NCBI GenBank assembly: GCA_023301205.1
Contig: JALZVC010000186.1
Span: forward strand, 1 to 14,411
Reading direction: 5' to 3'
Length of the DNA stretch: 14,411 bases
Origin: Flavobacteriaceae bacterium
GTDB taxonomy: Bacteria; Bacteroidota; Bacteroidia; Flavobacteriales; Flavobacteriaceae
A program made the position numbers and the translations under genes. Below are positions 6,595-13,672 of the stretch, in pieces (position 1 is the first letter of the stretch; the number at the start of each line of letters is the position of its first letter). The notes beneath the pieces are model-generated. The model did no database searches. It was given only the letters and a program-made list of their open reading frames with translations, and was not told where the DNA came from.

Positions 6595-7593
6595 TTATTT
6601 TGCTGTAAATGCTACAGCGACTCTTTTTATAGTTTGTGCTATGGTAGTATACTGAAATGGGATTACCTTGGTTATTTTACTACCATCGTATGTCGAAATA
6701 TTCTGTAATGAACCGATACTCTCTTTATTTAGACTAGGCTTCTTCCCTGTGAAAACATACATCATCTTTTGGAGTAACGCTACAATCCACAATTGCCAGT
6801 TTTTAACCGCTTTCTTTGTTGGTTTCGCCCCTATGGCTTTAGAGATTTCAGAAATAATTTCTTGATACGTCAGGTTTGTTCCGGACAAAAGAAATGACTC
6901 ATTTGTCACCTCACTTTTCATTAGTAAATACATCGCTTTTACGACATCTTTCACGTCTACAAAACCCGTTGCGCCTTTTGGATATTTTGGTATACCATTT
7001 TTCACCATGCTAAATATTGAGCCAGACGCACCTTGCCAGTGTCCTTCCCCGATAATTACACTGGGTTGCACTATAACAACAGCTAAGCCTTCTTGAGAGC
7101 CGCGCCATACTTCCATTTCTGCGCCAAATTTTGATATTGCATAGCCCATATTTTCTGCCTCAGGATTCCAATGGGTATCTTCTATAATAGGGGAGCCGTC
7201 TAAAGATGTTCCTAATGCAGCGACAGTGCTTACGTGACATAATTTTTTAACGCCTTTTGCAATGCATAAATTGACAACGTTTGCAGTGCCTTCAACATTT
7301 ATTTTTAGAAGTTGCTGGTAATCTGAATTAGAAAAACTAATGTGAGCAGCACAATGGTATACGTTAGTAATATCTGCAAAAGCTTCGGCTAAGCTAGGTA
7401 CATCGAGTATGTCTGCCGTAATCCATTCTATTTTGTCAAATAAAGCTATTGCATTATACGATTTAAAAACGCTTTTTGTTGCACTTAAATCACTACTTAC
7501 CCTCTTAATAGCCCGTAAGCTTTCATGCGTATTTAAGAGTAAATATAACAAATGAGAACCCACAAGTCCTGTGCCGCCGGTGACTAGAATCAT
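6595..7593 (-). CDS. NAD(P)-dependent epimerase/dehydratase (extended SDR)
   Basis: This 332-residue Rossmann protein begins MILVTGGTGLVGSHL, with the extended-SDR nucleotide loop GGTGLVG at 6-12. DILD (61-64) is the adenine-ring acidic site, and HCAAHISF (80-87) the NNAG-equivalent. The catalytic set is Ser122 (HVSTVAALG) and YAISK with Tyr151 and Lys155. QPSVIIG follows at about residue 176. It resembles the dihydroflavonol-4-reductase / 3-beta-HSD-like branch of NAD-dependent epimerases, which oxidise or reduce sugar or lipid-like alcohols. The substrate cannot be told from sequence. The start at 7593 is the family-typical position just before the glycine loop. It is convergent with the DUF4296 gene and divergent from tyrS; a weak TATTTTTA lies only four bases upstream of its ATG. 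The gene appears intact. Confidence 0.88.
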   Translation of the reverse strand: MILVTGGTGLVGSHLLYLLLNTHESLRAIKRVSSDLSATKSVFKSYNAIALFDKIEWITADILDVPSLAEAFADITNVYHCAAHISFSNSDYQQLLKINVEGTANVVNLCIAKGVKKLCHVSTVAALGTSLDGSPIIEDTHWNPEAENMGYAISKFGAEMEVWRGSQEGLAVVIVQPSVIIGEGHWQGASGSIFSMVKNGIPKYPKGATGFVDVKDVVKAMYLLMKSEVTNESFLLSGTNLTYQEIISEISKAIGAKPTKKAVKNWQLWIVALLQKMMYVFTGKKPSLNKESIGSLQNISTYDGSKITKVIPFQYTTIAQTIKRVAVAFTAK

Positions 7594-7601
7594 CTTGTAA
7601 A

Positions 7602-7627
7602 AATACTCTTTTTAGCAATACTCTTTT
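7602..7627. repeat. 11-base direct repeat in the epimerase/tyrS divergent region
   Basis: AATACTCTTTT occurs at 7602-7612 and again at 7617-7627, 15 bases apart, between the divergent epimerase and tyrS starts. It lies upstream of the tyrS -7 box, around where -33 and upstream contacts would fall. It may be a regulatory site or simple-sequence coincidence in T-rich DNA. Confidence 0.45.
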
Positions 7628-7646
7628 ATGTTCTTATCCTTCCTAC

Positions 7647-7654
7647 TATCTTTG
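7647..7654 (+). promoter_or_regulatory. Promoter -7 box for tyrS
   Basis: TATCTTTG is a full match to TAnnTTTG. It ends 21 bases before the ATG at 7676, so transcription would start near 7660. This places an in-frame ATG at 7628 upstream of the transcript and fixes 7676 as the translation start. Confidence 0.6.
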
Positions 7655-7675
7655 CTGAAATACCAAGAACGACAC

Positions 7676-8968
7676 ATGAAAAACTTTGTTGAAGAACTAC
7701 AATGGCGAGGAATGGTGCACGATGTGATGCCAGATACAGAAACACACCTAATAGAGCAAATGAGAGCAGCCTATGTAGGTTTTGATCCCACGGCAGACTC
7801 ATTACACATTGGTAACTTAGTACCTATTATGTTATTATCTTTTTTTCAGAGAGCAGGGCATAAGCCTGTGGCGCTTGTAGGTGGGGCTACGGGAATGATA
7901 GGTGATCCTTCGGGTAAGTCTAGTGAACGTAATTTACTAGACGAAAAAACACTTCGCCACAATCAAGAATGTGTGCGTAATCAACTGAGTCAGTTTTTAG
8001 ATTTTACTTCTGGTGCAGAGAATGAAGCCTTGATGGTAAACAATTATGACTGGATGAAGGAGTTTAGCTTTCTAGATTTTATTCGTGATGTGGGTAAACA
8101 TATCACGGTGAATTATATGATGGCAAAGGATAGTGTAAAAAACAGATTGACTGGTGAGAATGCAGATGGGATGTCTTTTACAGAATTTACCTATCAGTTG
8201 GTTCAAGGGTATGATTTTTTACATCTTTTCCAGAATCAAAAATGCACCCTGCAAATGGGTGGTAGCGATCAGTGGGGAAATATTACTACGGGTACAGAAA
8301 TGATACGTCGCATAGGTGGAGGAAAAGGATATGCACTTACATGTCCGTTAATAACAAAAAGTGACGGTAGTAAATTTGGGAAAAGTGAAGGCGGAAATGT
8401 TTGGTTAGATGCTAAAAGAACCTCGCCTTATAAATTTTACCAATATTGGCTAAACACCAGCGATGATGATGCCGAGAAATACATTAAAATATTCACGTTT
8501 TTAGATAAAGAAACCATTGATGGGCTTGTAGAAACGCATAAAGAGGCACCCCATCAGCGTTCGCTACAAAAACGTCTAGCGCAAGAGGTGACTACAACGG
8601 TGCACAGTGAAGAAGCATGCAATACGGCTGTAGCGGCTTCAGAAATATTATTTGGTAAGTCTACTTCATCTGATTTAAAGAAGATTGATACAGATACCTT
8701 TTTAGATATTTTTGAAGGAGTGCCACAAGCCGAAGTTTCAAGAGCTCAAATAATAGAAGGTCTTGATATCATTGGTGGTCTAGCAGAGCAAACAGGGTTT
8801 TTAAAATCTAACGGCGAAGCAAGACGCGCATTAAAGGAGAATAGTATCTCTGTCAATAAAGAGAAGGTACAAGAAGGCTATACAATTTCAGAAGAAGACT
8901 TATTGAACGATAGGTTTGTACTGTTGCAACGTGGTAAGAAAAATTACTTTATTATTTCATTGGTGTAA
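7676..8968 (+). CDS. tyrS: Tyrosyl-tRNA synthetase
   Basis: This enzyme charges tRNA-Tyr with tyrosine in an ATP-dependent reaction in the cytoplasm. With the start at 7676 it has 430 residues, the normal bacterial TyrRS length. The class I catalytic domain shows [15 protein letters not shown], with the HIGH-type motif HIGN at 44-47; the tRNA/tyrosine-binding block [17 protein letters not shown]; and the KMSKS-type motif KFGKS at 233-237. The last 65 or so residues form an S4 RNA-binding domain (from [12 protein letters not shown]). An upstream in-frame ATG (7628) would add 16 hydrophobic residues absent from the family and lies before the -7 box. The gene is divergent from the epimerase and is probably monocistronic. 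No T-box or other leader is seen in the short upstream region. Confidence 0.97.
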   Translation: MKNFVEELQWRGMVHDVMPDTETHLIEQMRAAYVGFDPTADSLHIGNLVPIMLLSFFQRAGHKPVALVGGATGMIGDPSGKSSERNLLDEKTLRHNQECVRNQLSQFLDFTSGAENEALMVNNYDWMKEFSFLDFIRDVGKHITVNYMMAKDSVKNRLTGENADGMSFTEFTYQLVQGYDFLHLFQNQKCTLQMGGSDQWGNITTGTEMIRRIGGGKGYALTCPLITKSDGSKFGKSEGGNVWLDAKRTSPYKFYQYWLNTSDDDAEKYIKIFTFLDKETIDGLVETHKEAPHQRSLQKRLAQEVTTTVHSEEACNTAVAASEILFGKSTSSDLKKIDTDTFLDIFEGVPQAEVSRAQIIEGLDIIGGLAEQTGFLKSNGEARRALKENSISVNKEKVQEGYTISEEDLLNDRFVLLQRGKKNYFIISLV

Positions 8969-8995
8969 TTTCAATTTTTGTACAAAAAGAAAAAC

Positions 8996-9021
8996 CCTCT
9001 CTTTCAAAGATGAAAAAGAGG
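8996..9021 (-). terminator. Intrinsic terminator of the LuxE-like/transglutaminase-like/DUF350 operon
   Basis: An imperfect inverted repeat pairs CCTCTCTTTC (8996-9005) with GAAAAAGAGG (9012-9021) around a 6-base loop, with one mismatch. On the minus strand it is followed by GGTTTTTCTTTTTG, a good T-rich tail, so it best fits the minus-strand operon, whose last stop is at 9129. On the plus strand the following sequence is only weakly T-rich, but the hairpin could also stop tyrS transcripts. Confidence 0.65.
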
Positions 9022-9049
9022 ATCTTTCATACTAACTAACCAACCAATT

Positions 9050-9085
9050 ATGGAAAATCATTGCTATTGCAATGTTTTGCACTAA
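9050..9085 (+). other. Tiny open frame (11 codons) with internal hairpin, uncertain
   Basis: ATG at 9050 opens MENHCYCNVLH and stops at 9085. It is preceded by AACTAACCAACCAATT, an A/C-rich leader of the kind seen before translated genes in flavobacteria. Inside it CATTGC and GCAATG (9059-9074) form a 6-bp hairpin with a 4-base loop. No plus-strand gene follows, so a leader-peptide role has no obvious target. It could equally be chance in the 160-base gap between tyrS and the DUF350 gene. Confidence 0.2.
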
Positions 9086-9128
9086 TCTTTAATTAAGTCG
9101 AGAACTTATTTTAATACTTACACGTTTC

Positions 9129-9644
9129 TTATAAAAAATTTACCACTTCAGGATAAGGAACGAGCGAGCTAATAAGAAGCGCAATGCTGTCTTTTGCAAT
9201 TAGCGTGATACTTAATAATAATGATACCACCATTATTGAAACCGCAAGATTGTTTTTTTGTATCTCTTTAAATTCATTTACGCCTTTGGTTAATACGCTA
9301 AACAGTGTAAAAACCGCTGTGTTTATAAACAGTGCGATTATAAAACCAATAATTAGGTATAAGCCAGAATATTTTGCAACGGTCATAAAATCGATACTTT
9401 CTTGTTGAGTCACAGATAGTCTAACCACATTTGTAATAGATGGTAAGATTTCACTTAAAATAAGCCCTAAAGACATAATAGTCCCAGACATAAATACCGT
9501 AAACGCCATATTGCTGCCTTCCATTTCTTGGTCTTTAAAAAACAATTTTTTAAGAATGCCGTAGGATAAATAGACAATCATTACTGTAACAACGATAGAT
9601 AGTAAAATTTCAAATAGCGCTAAGAAAAAAAGTGAAGTGTTCAT
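9129..9644 (-). CDS. DUF350-like small integral membrane protein
   Basis: This 171-residue protein has four hydrophobic segments (about 8-31, 46-70, 93-118 and 132-163). It seems to be an internal duplication: an N-terminal half with SNMAFTVFMSGTIMSLGLIL (44-63) and a C-terminal half with NNLAVSIMVVSLLLSITLIA (131-150) align well, each starting with a polar Asn-x-Ala motif after a short charged loop. That two-repeat layout and the length fit DUF350, whose members (for example E. coli YjfL) are inner-membrane proteins of unknown function found beside peptide-ligase, transglutaminase-like or polyamine genes. It lies 23 bases after the transglutaminase-like gene, as the last gene of that operon, with the terminator about 110 bases on. 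If not DUF350, it is an unassigned four-helix membrane protein. Confidence 0.68.
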   Translation of the reverse strand: MNTSLFFLALFEILLSIVVTVMIVYLSYGILKKLFFKDQEMEGSNMAFTVFMSGTIMSLGLILSEILPSITNVVRLSVTQQESIDFMTVAKYSGLYLIIGFIIALFINTAVFTLFSVLTKGVNEFKEIQKNNLAVSIMVVSLLLSITLIAKDSIALLISSLVPYPEVVNFL

Positions 9645-9667
9645 ATATTACTTGTTTATTATACTAG

Positions 9668-10696
9668 TTATTTACTTGTTAAAACCACGTTCCAGTGGGT
9701 TATGTCATTAAAAGAATAAGGGAGTTGACCTGCTTCAAAATACTTAGATGTGGTTTCCCATACGGCATACTTTTTCCCTCGATAAATTTTATGTGATCCT
9801 TGGGCTGGTAAGTTAATTCCAATAATTGAATGGCGATAAAAGTCGCTATTTAATATAGCAATATCATAATTAAAGTACTTTAAAATACTGTAAATTAATA
9901 CCGTTCGCGTATCGCAATCTCCTTTTAGATTCTGTAAAAATGATACTGGATTTTGAATGCCATAAGCTATATCACCGATACAGCATTCTGGACATTCTTC
10001 GAGCACTTTTTTTATACTGTCTTCATAGTTTTCTGCCGGCAGGCAGGTTTCAGAAAAAACAAAAGAATAGGGTATATCTTGAATACAAGACACTACCATT
10101 TCTGCAAACTCCATTTGATTTAACTTCTTTTCTTTATTGATACGAGAAAATTCTGCTACAACAAGATCTAAATACGGGCTGTCTTTTTTGTCAATACGCT
10201 CGTATAATTTTCCCCAAAAATTAGCGGGATCTTTATAAGGAATAGCGTCAATATAATTATGTAATTTAATAAAATCTGCAGCCCTAACTGTTAATGCGCC
10301 ACTGTATTCACTTCCGTAGTTGTCTTGCCATATTCTGTTGCTGGAGTAAACCAATACAGAATCTTTGTCTATTAATTGCATAGTTTGAGTAACGCCTTCT
10401 ACTGCAGAAAAACGATGGTCAGAAACGGGAAGCAGTGAGTTTAAAAAGGATAGTCCTCCTTTTACGAGTACAAGCCCAATAATCAAATACAATGCACTTT
10501 GAAATAATGACGTTCTTGATGGCATCCCCAGCCATTTTATGGTAAAAAAAATGGCTACTATAATTGAGAGCAACAGCGCCAATAATTCTGGTATGGCGAA
10601 TGTGATACTTAGAAAAACAAATACCCCAATAAGAATAAATAAACCTACAAGTACAAAGAAGCAACCGCCCGTATCTTTTTTAGCATTTTTCTTCAT
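9668..10696 (-). CDS. Membrane-anchored transglutaminase-like protein
   Basis: This 342-residue protein has a basic N-terminus, three membrane helices (about 11-34, 37-56 and 64-88) and a soluble C-terminal domain. By the positive-inside rule that domain should lie in the periplasm. It carries a transglutaminase-like Cys-His-acid set: Cys261 in LKGDCDTRTVL, His289 in YRHSIIGI and Glu314 in YAVWETTS, spaced as in the papain-like transglutaminase core fold. Such domains in bacteria are often peptidases or amide-modifying enzymes and seldom true crosslinkers; substrate unknown. A second Cys group (CPECC, 235-239) precedes it. The ATG overlaps the stop of the LuxE-like gene by one base (TAATG), and the DUF350-like gene follows after 23 bases. 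A GC-rich palindromic stretch at 10033-10047 falls within the codons for CLPA. Confidence 0.75.
   Translation of the reverse strand: MKKNAKKDTGGCFFVLVGLFILIGVFVFLSITFAIPELLALLLSIIVAIFFTIKWLGMPSRTSLFQSALYLIIGLVLVKGGLSFLNSLLPVSDHRFSAVEGVTQTMQLIDKDSVLVYSSNRIWQDNYGSEYSGALTVRAADFIKLHNYIDAIPYKDPANFWGKLYERIDKKDSPYLDLVVAEFSRINKEKKLNQMEFAEMVVSCIQDIPYSFVFSETCLPAENYEDSIKKVLEECPECCIGDIAYGIQNPVSFLQNLKGDCDTRTVLIYSILKYFNYDIAILNSDFYRHSIIGINLPAQGSHKIYRGKKYAVWETTSKYFEAGQLPYSFNDITHWNVVLTSK
10033..10047. repeat. GC-rich palindromic motif within a coding region
   Basis: CTGCCGGCAGGCAGG consists of a perfect 10-bp palindrome CTGCCGGCAG plus a repeated GCAGG unit. It stands out sharply in an AT-rich gene and encodes Cys-Leu-Pro-Ala of the transglutaminase-like protein on the minus strand. 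It looks like a copy, or partial copy, of a dispersed palindromic repeat. The rest of the genome is needed to show that. Confidence 0.4.
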
Positions 10697-11676
10697 TACA
10701 CAACCATTAAGTTACAACCTCTAACATCGCTGTCGTCAAATCTACCCATTATTTTAAAAGTGCCATCTGCTGCAACTATACCTAAATCTTGAGTAGCAAT
10801 AAAAGAACACGAATACAAATTAGCTAGATCAATCACGTTAATGCCGCCTGTTTTTTGTTGTATGAGCGAGAGTGGATCTTCGGTCTCTCTTGTAAGTATT
10901 TTCATCCATGGCGGACAAGAAAATACACCATCTTGTTTGCTATAGGCTTGAGATAGGAGCTCGGTCATTCCGTATTCACTATGTATATGTGGCGTGCCAA
11001 AACCTGCTTCAAGTAAGGCGTGTAGTGCGGGTTTTATCAACTCTTTTCTGCGTCCTTTCATCCCGCCGGTTTCCATAACAATAGTGTTTTTAAGCTGAAA
11101 TGTTCTTTTTTCAATTAGATCTAAAAGGGCATACGACACACCTATTAAAAGCGTCTTTTTCCCTGAAGCTTCCAGTTTATCTAGTTTTTGAGACAGCCCA
11201 TCCAGGTCATTTAAATAAAAACCGCTTTCTACATTCTTACTATCTTTTATAAGTTGGTCCACCATATATACAAGGGAGGATCCATCACGTTCTAAATAGG
11301 AAGGCAACAAAGCCAGAATGGCGAAGTCTTGAACATCTCCGTAGTAATGCTCAAAACCTTTTTTAAAACTCGATGCGTAAATTGACAAGTCTGTTACGTA
11401 ATGTTTACTAGTGATACTTCCTGTGGTGCCACTGCTTGTAAAGGTGACTTCGGAAATTTTATCGCGTGCTATTATTTTCTTTTGTTTAAAAAACGTGATT
11501 GGGAGAAATGGTATGTTTTCAATCGTCTTTACCGCATCTGGATTAACGTTTAGTGCGTCGCAGTAGGTTTTATATACGACACAGTGTTCATATTGATAGC
11601 GAAACACATCAAGAGTAACCGTGTCAAAATCTGTTTGATTTTTAATAGAAAAAATAGATGCAATGGATGGCTTCAT
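10696..11676 (-). CDS. LuxE-like acyl transferase / acyl-protein synthetase (ANL superfamily)
   Basis: This 326-residue protein resembles the LuxE / acyl-protein synthetase family, which activates a fatty acid as acyl-AMP and passes it to a cysteine. It shows the ANL phosphate-binding loop FTSSGTTGS (79-87), the A5-like YGMTE (235-239), Asp297 in TQDLG (an ATP-ribose ligand by family analogy) and GRFDDSDVRGC near the C-terminus. Cys321, five residues from the end, matches the near-C-terminal position of the acyl-carrying cysteine known in Photobacterium LuxE. The full C-terminal ANL domain is absent, as in LuxE. No luxC, luxD or luciferase genes are present, so bioluminescence is not implied; the acyl group and acceptor are unknown. 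It is the first gene of a three-gene operon with a full-consensus -7 box upstream. Confidence 0.8.
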   Translation of the reverse strand: MKPSIASIFSIKNQTDFDTVTLDVFRYQYEHCVVYKTYCDALNVNPDAVKTIENIPFLPITFFKQKKIIARDKISEVTFTSSGTTGSITSKHYVTDLSIYASSFKKGFEHYYGDVQDFAILALLPSYLERDGSSLVYMVDQLIKDSKNVESGFYLNDLDGLSQKLDKLEASGKKTLLIGVSYALLDLIEKRTFQLKNTIVMETGGMKGRRKELIKPALHALLEAGFGTPHIHSEYGMTELLSQAYSKQDGVFSCPPWMKILTRETEDPLSLIQQKTGGINVIDLANLYSCSFIATQDLGIVAADGTFKIMGRFDDSDVRGCNLMVV

Positions 11677-11692
11677 AGCTAAGGGTAGGCTA

Positions 11693-11700
11693 CAAAAATA
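11693..11700 (-). promoter_or_regulatory. Promoter -7 box for the LuxE-like operon
   Basis: On the minus strand this reads TATTTTTG, a full match to TAnnTTTG, ending 16 bases before the ATG at 11676. It starts only five bases after the T-run of the terminator of the preceding minus-strand gene, so the operon should be transcribed independently of the T9SS-protein gene. No -33 TTG was found at the usual distance. Confidence 0.55.
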
Positions 11701-11705
11701 AGCAT

Positions 11706-11734
11706 AAAAAAAGCCCCTAGTGTTTAGTGGCTTT
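11706..11734 (-). terminator. Intrinsic terminator of the T9SS-secreted protein gene
   Basis: On the minus strand AAAGCCACTA (11734-11725) pairs with TAGGGGCTTT (11719-11710) around a 5-base loop, with one mismatch, and the T-run continues to 11706. It lies about 20 bases after the stop at 11756, the expected place for a terminator of that gene. Confidence 0.8.
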
Positions 11735-11755
11735 AGAATTGTTTTTAAAAACAGA

Positions 11756-13483
11756 TTACTCTATCACTAATTTTGCGATGGATTTTCGGCCATTTTCTGT
11801 AGCGCTAACAAAGTAAACACCAGAAGAAAGCCTTGAGACGGTAACTGATCCTTGAGCATCTGCAATGTACATCACTTCTTTTCCTGTAATGTCATAAATA
11901 GCAACGTTTAAAATTTCAGAAGCAATTGTGCTAAATGTTACCTGCGATGATGCGGGGTTAGGGTTCATAGTAAAACCAGCAATATTGTTTTCTGTAACAC
12001 CAAGACTAGCGAAGTCTGACATGGATCTTGATGTAAAGAAATAATTGTCATTGCCTCTTTGTGTAATAATTCCAGTATATCTATTGTTGAGGGGGTTAAT
12101 TTCACTCCCAATATAATCGGCGTCAAAAAAACTTGTTCTAAAAACATATTGATCACCGGTAGCATCTTCTTCCATGGTATATTCTATGTCCACGAACCAC
12201 TCTGGATTTACGCTAGAGTCTACTGTTGTTGTTAAAATAACGAGTTCAGATTCAAAATTTTCAGGGTTTGCTGTAAGTTCTGCTAAAGTTACTTGTTCGC
12301 CAGTAAAGTTGTTTCCCACAGATGTCGCCGCACCAGGATCTGTGATAACAGCAAATTGTATCATCCCGTTAAATTCGCTTAAAAATCCTCGAAGACCAGT
12401 AATACCATCACCAATACTAAAGGGAGTAGTAATATTACCATTAAAATCATCAAGTAAGATAGCTGCTGTTTGATCTTCAATAAATTTTTGATTTCTAAAA
12501 TTTTGCTGAAAGGTTAAAAAAGCCTCTCCTGCTAGTATATATTCTTGACCTAAATCCCCATCTCTTAATTCTGCTATGGTGGTTACTGTAATTACTGGTT
12601 CACATGTTTCTGCGTCGATTGTGTTTATAATAGTACATACTCCGCCAGTTATTGTATAATCAAAACTAATCCCTTCTGGGACATTAGATAGTACTATAGT
12701 TCCATTTGCTACAATTGAAGGGTTGTCACCAGAAATTGTGCCCGTTGTGGTTGTAATCAAGTACGTTTCTGTACTGCCGCCAGTAAAACTTAAGGTTGTA
12801 GTGTAGGTATCTATTTCTGTTGTGATCGCGTCACAAACTAAACTTATAACAGAAACAGATAATGCGCAGGTGGCATTACAGTCTATGTTTGCGGCCCTTG
12901 GCGAAGGTGTGCCTGCACAATAAGAGCCATCTGCAGTTCTTTGAATAGATTCTACTTCTTGCATTCCGTTGAGATCCTCGTCATATTGTGTTGTTTCACC
13001 TAAGGCAACAAGTAAACCTGTGTCATTTGCGTCGTTTGTTCCATATACCAGTGCACTAGATAGACTGGTTTCTGTGGCAGGGGTGTCATTTGGAAAATCT
13101 GCAGCACTACCAAAATAAATAGCCACCGCATCTGGTCCGTTTTGTAATACATTAGTAGCGCCTAAGGCAATATCCACATCAGGTATTGCAGTGCCGCCAA
13201 TTAAAAAATATCCATCAGCATCTGTAGAAAAACCAGAAAGGTCGATAGCGTTATATGAAGCGTCGTCAGTACCGTTAAAAAGAACAACTACTAATCCATC
13301 AAGAGATGTCGGTACCCCATCAGAATATAATTCGATGAATTCCATAGCATCTGTACTCGTTTGGTCTACATCAATTTCATTAATTACAATAGGCACGCTA
13401 TTAGCGTTTTTTACAGATGTGCTATTTTGAGCAAATAGTACGCCCGTGGCTAAAAAGCTAAAAAGTAAAGTGATTTTTTTCAT
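11756..13483 (-). CDS. Secreted lamin-tail domain protein with T9SS type A sorting tail
   Basis: From the ATG at 13483 this is 575 residues. Residues 1-18 form a signal peptide ending LFAQ. Residues 31 to about 200 resemble a lamin-tail (LTD) domain (VINEIDVDQTSTDAMEFIEL, later QNGPDAVAIYFG). A Cys-containing beta-rich linker follows to about 295. Residues 297-496 resemble the DUF5689/OB-fold-like modules of Bacteroidota surface proteins (EYILAGEAFLTFQQ, FIEDQTAAILLDDF). Residues 503-575 are a type A sorting domain (NPNPASSQVTF, YDITGKEV, LSSGVYFV), so the protein should cross the outer membrane by the type IX system and be surface-attached or released. No catalytic domain is recognised. An in-frame ATG at 13555 would put 24 residues before the signal peptide and lies upstream of the likely promoter. 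The gene is probably monocistronic. Confidence 0.85.
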   Translation of the reverse strand: MKKITLLFSFLATGVLFAQNSTSVKNANSVPIVINEIDVDQTSTDAMEFIELYSDGVPTSLDGLVVVLFNGTDDASYNAIDLSGFSTDADGYFLIGGTAIPDVDIALGATNVLQNGPDAVAIYFGSAADFPNDTPATETSLSSALVYGTNDANDTGLLVALGETTQYDEDLNGMQEVESIQRTADGSYCAGTPSPRAANIDCNATCALSVSVISLVCDAITTEIDTYTTTLSFTGGSTETYLITTTTGTISGDNPSIVANGTIVLSNVPEGISFDYTITGGVCTIINTIDAETCEPVITVTTIAELRDGDLGQEYILAGEAFLTFQQNFRNQKFIEDQTAAILLDDFNGNITTPFSIGDGITGLRGFLSEFNGMIQFAVITDPGAATSVGNNFTGEQVTLAELTANPENFESELVILTTTVDSSVNPEWFVDIEYTMEEDATGDQYVFRTSFFDADYIGSEINPLNNRYTGIITQRGNDNYFFTSRSMSDFASLGVTENNIAGFTMNPNPASSQVTFSTIASEILNVAIYDITGKEVMYIADAQGSVTVSRLSSGVYFVSATENGRKSIAKLVIE

Positions 13484-13510
13484 TTCAATCAATTTTAGTT
13501 TTGCGTAAAA

Positions 13511-13518
13511 TAAAAATA
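13511..13518 (-). promoter_or_regulatory. Probable -7 box for the T9SS-secreted protein gene
   Basis: On the minus strand TATTTTTA matches TAnnTTTG except at the last base. It ends 27 bases before the ATG at 13483, giving a leader of about 20 bases. The AT-rich surroundings make chance matches likely. Confidence 0.35.
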
Positions 13519-13620
13519 GGTTAAATATTTTAGCGTTAGGCAGTATTTTCATCAAAAGTTAATAAATATCTCGAAATGAGATGTGCTATATTAAGTTAAG
13601 GTTAAGAAAACTATATGTGG

Positions 13621-13649
13621 TTGCTCCTTGTAGAAAATGAGTATCTTTA
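13621..13649 (+). promoter_or_regulatory. Probable promoter of the response-regulator operon
   Basis: A TTG at 13621-13623 (possible -33 element) and TATCTTTA at 13642-13649 (seven of eight against TAnnTTTG) are separated by 18 bases, within the spacing usual for Bacteroidota. The box ends 23 bases before the ATG at 13673. Confidence 0.45.
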
Positions 13650-13672
13650 ATGCGTATTACTAGCACCAACTA

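Noticed and set aside
7628..7675. Longer tyrS start at the in-frame ATG 7628
   Set aside because: It would add 16 hydrophobic residues before a family-typical N-terminus, and the -7 box TATCTTTG lies inside that extension, so it would not be in the transcript.
10696..11676. Part of a bioluminescence (lux) operon
   Set aside because: Only a LuxE-like protein is present; no luciferase, reductase (LuxC) or thioesterase (LuxD) flanks it.
12174..12473. Plus-strand 99-codon frame inside the T9SS protein gene
   Set aside because: It is antisense to a well-supported coding region, Ser/Val/Thr-rich in the way expected of a reverse reading, with no domain.
13484..13555. Longer start at 13555 for the T9SS protein
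   Set aside because: It would place 24 residues before a normal signal peptide and overlaps the likely promoter; the ATG at 13483 gives a standard signal peptide.
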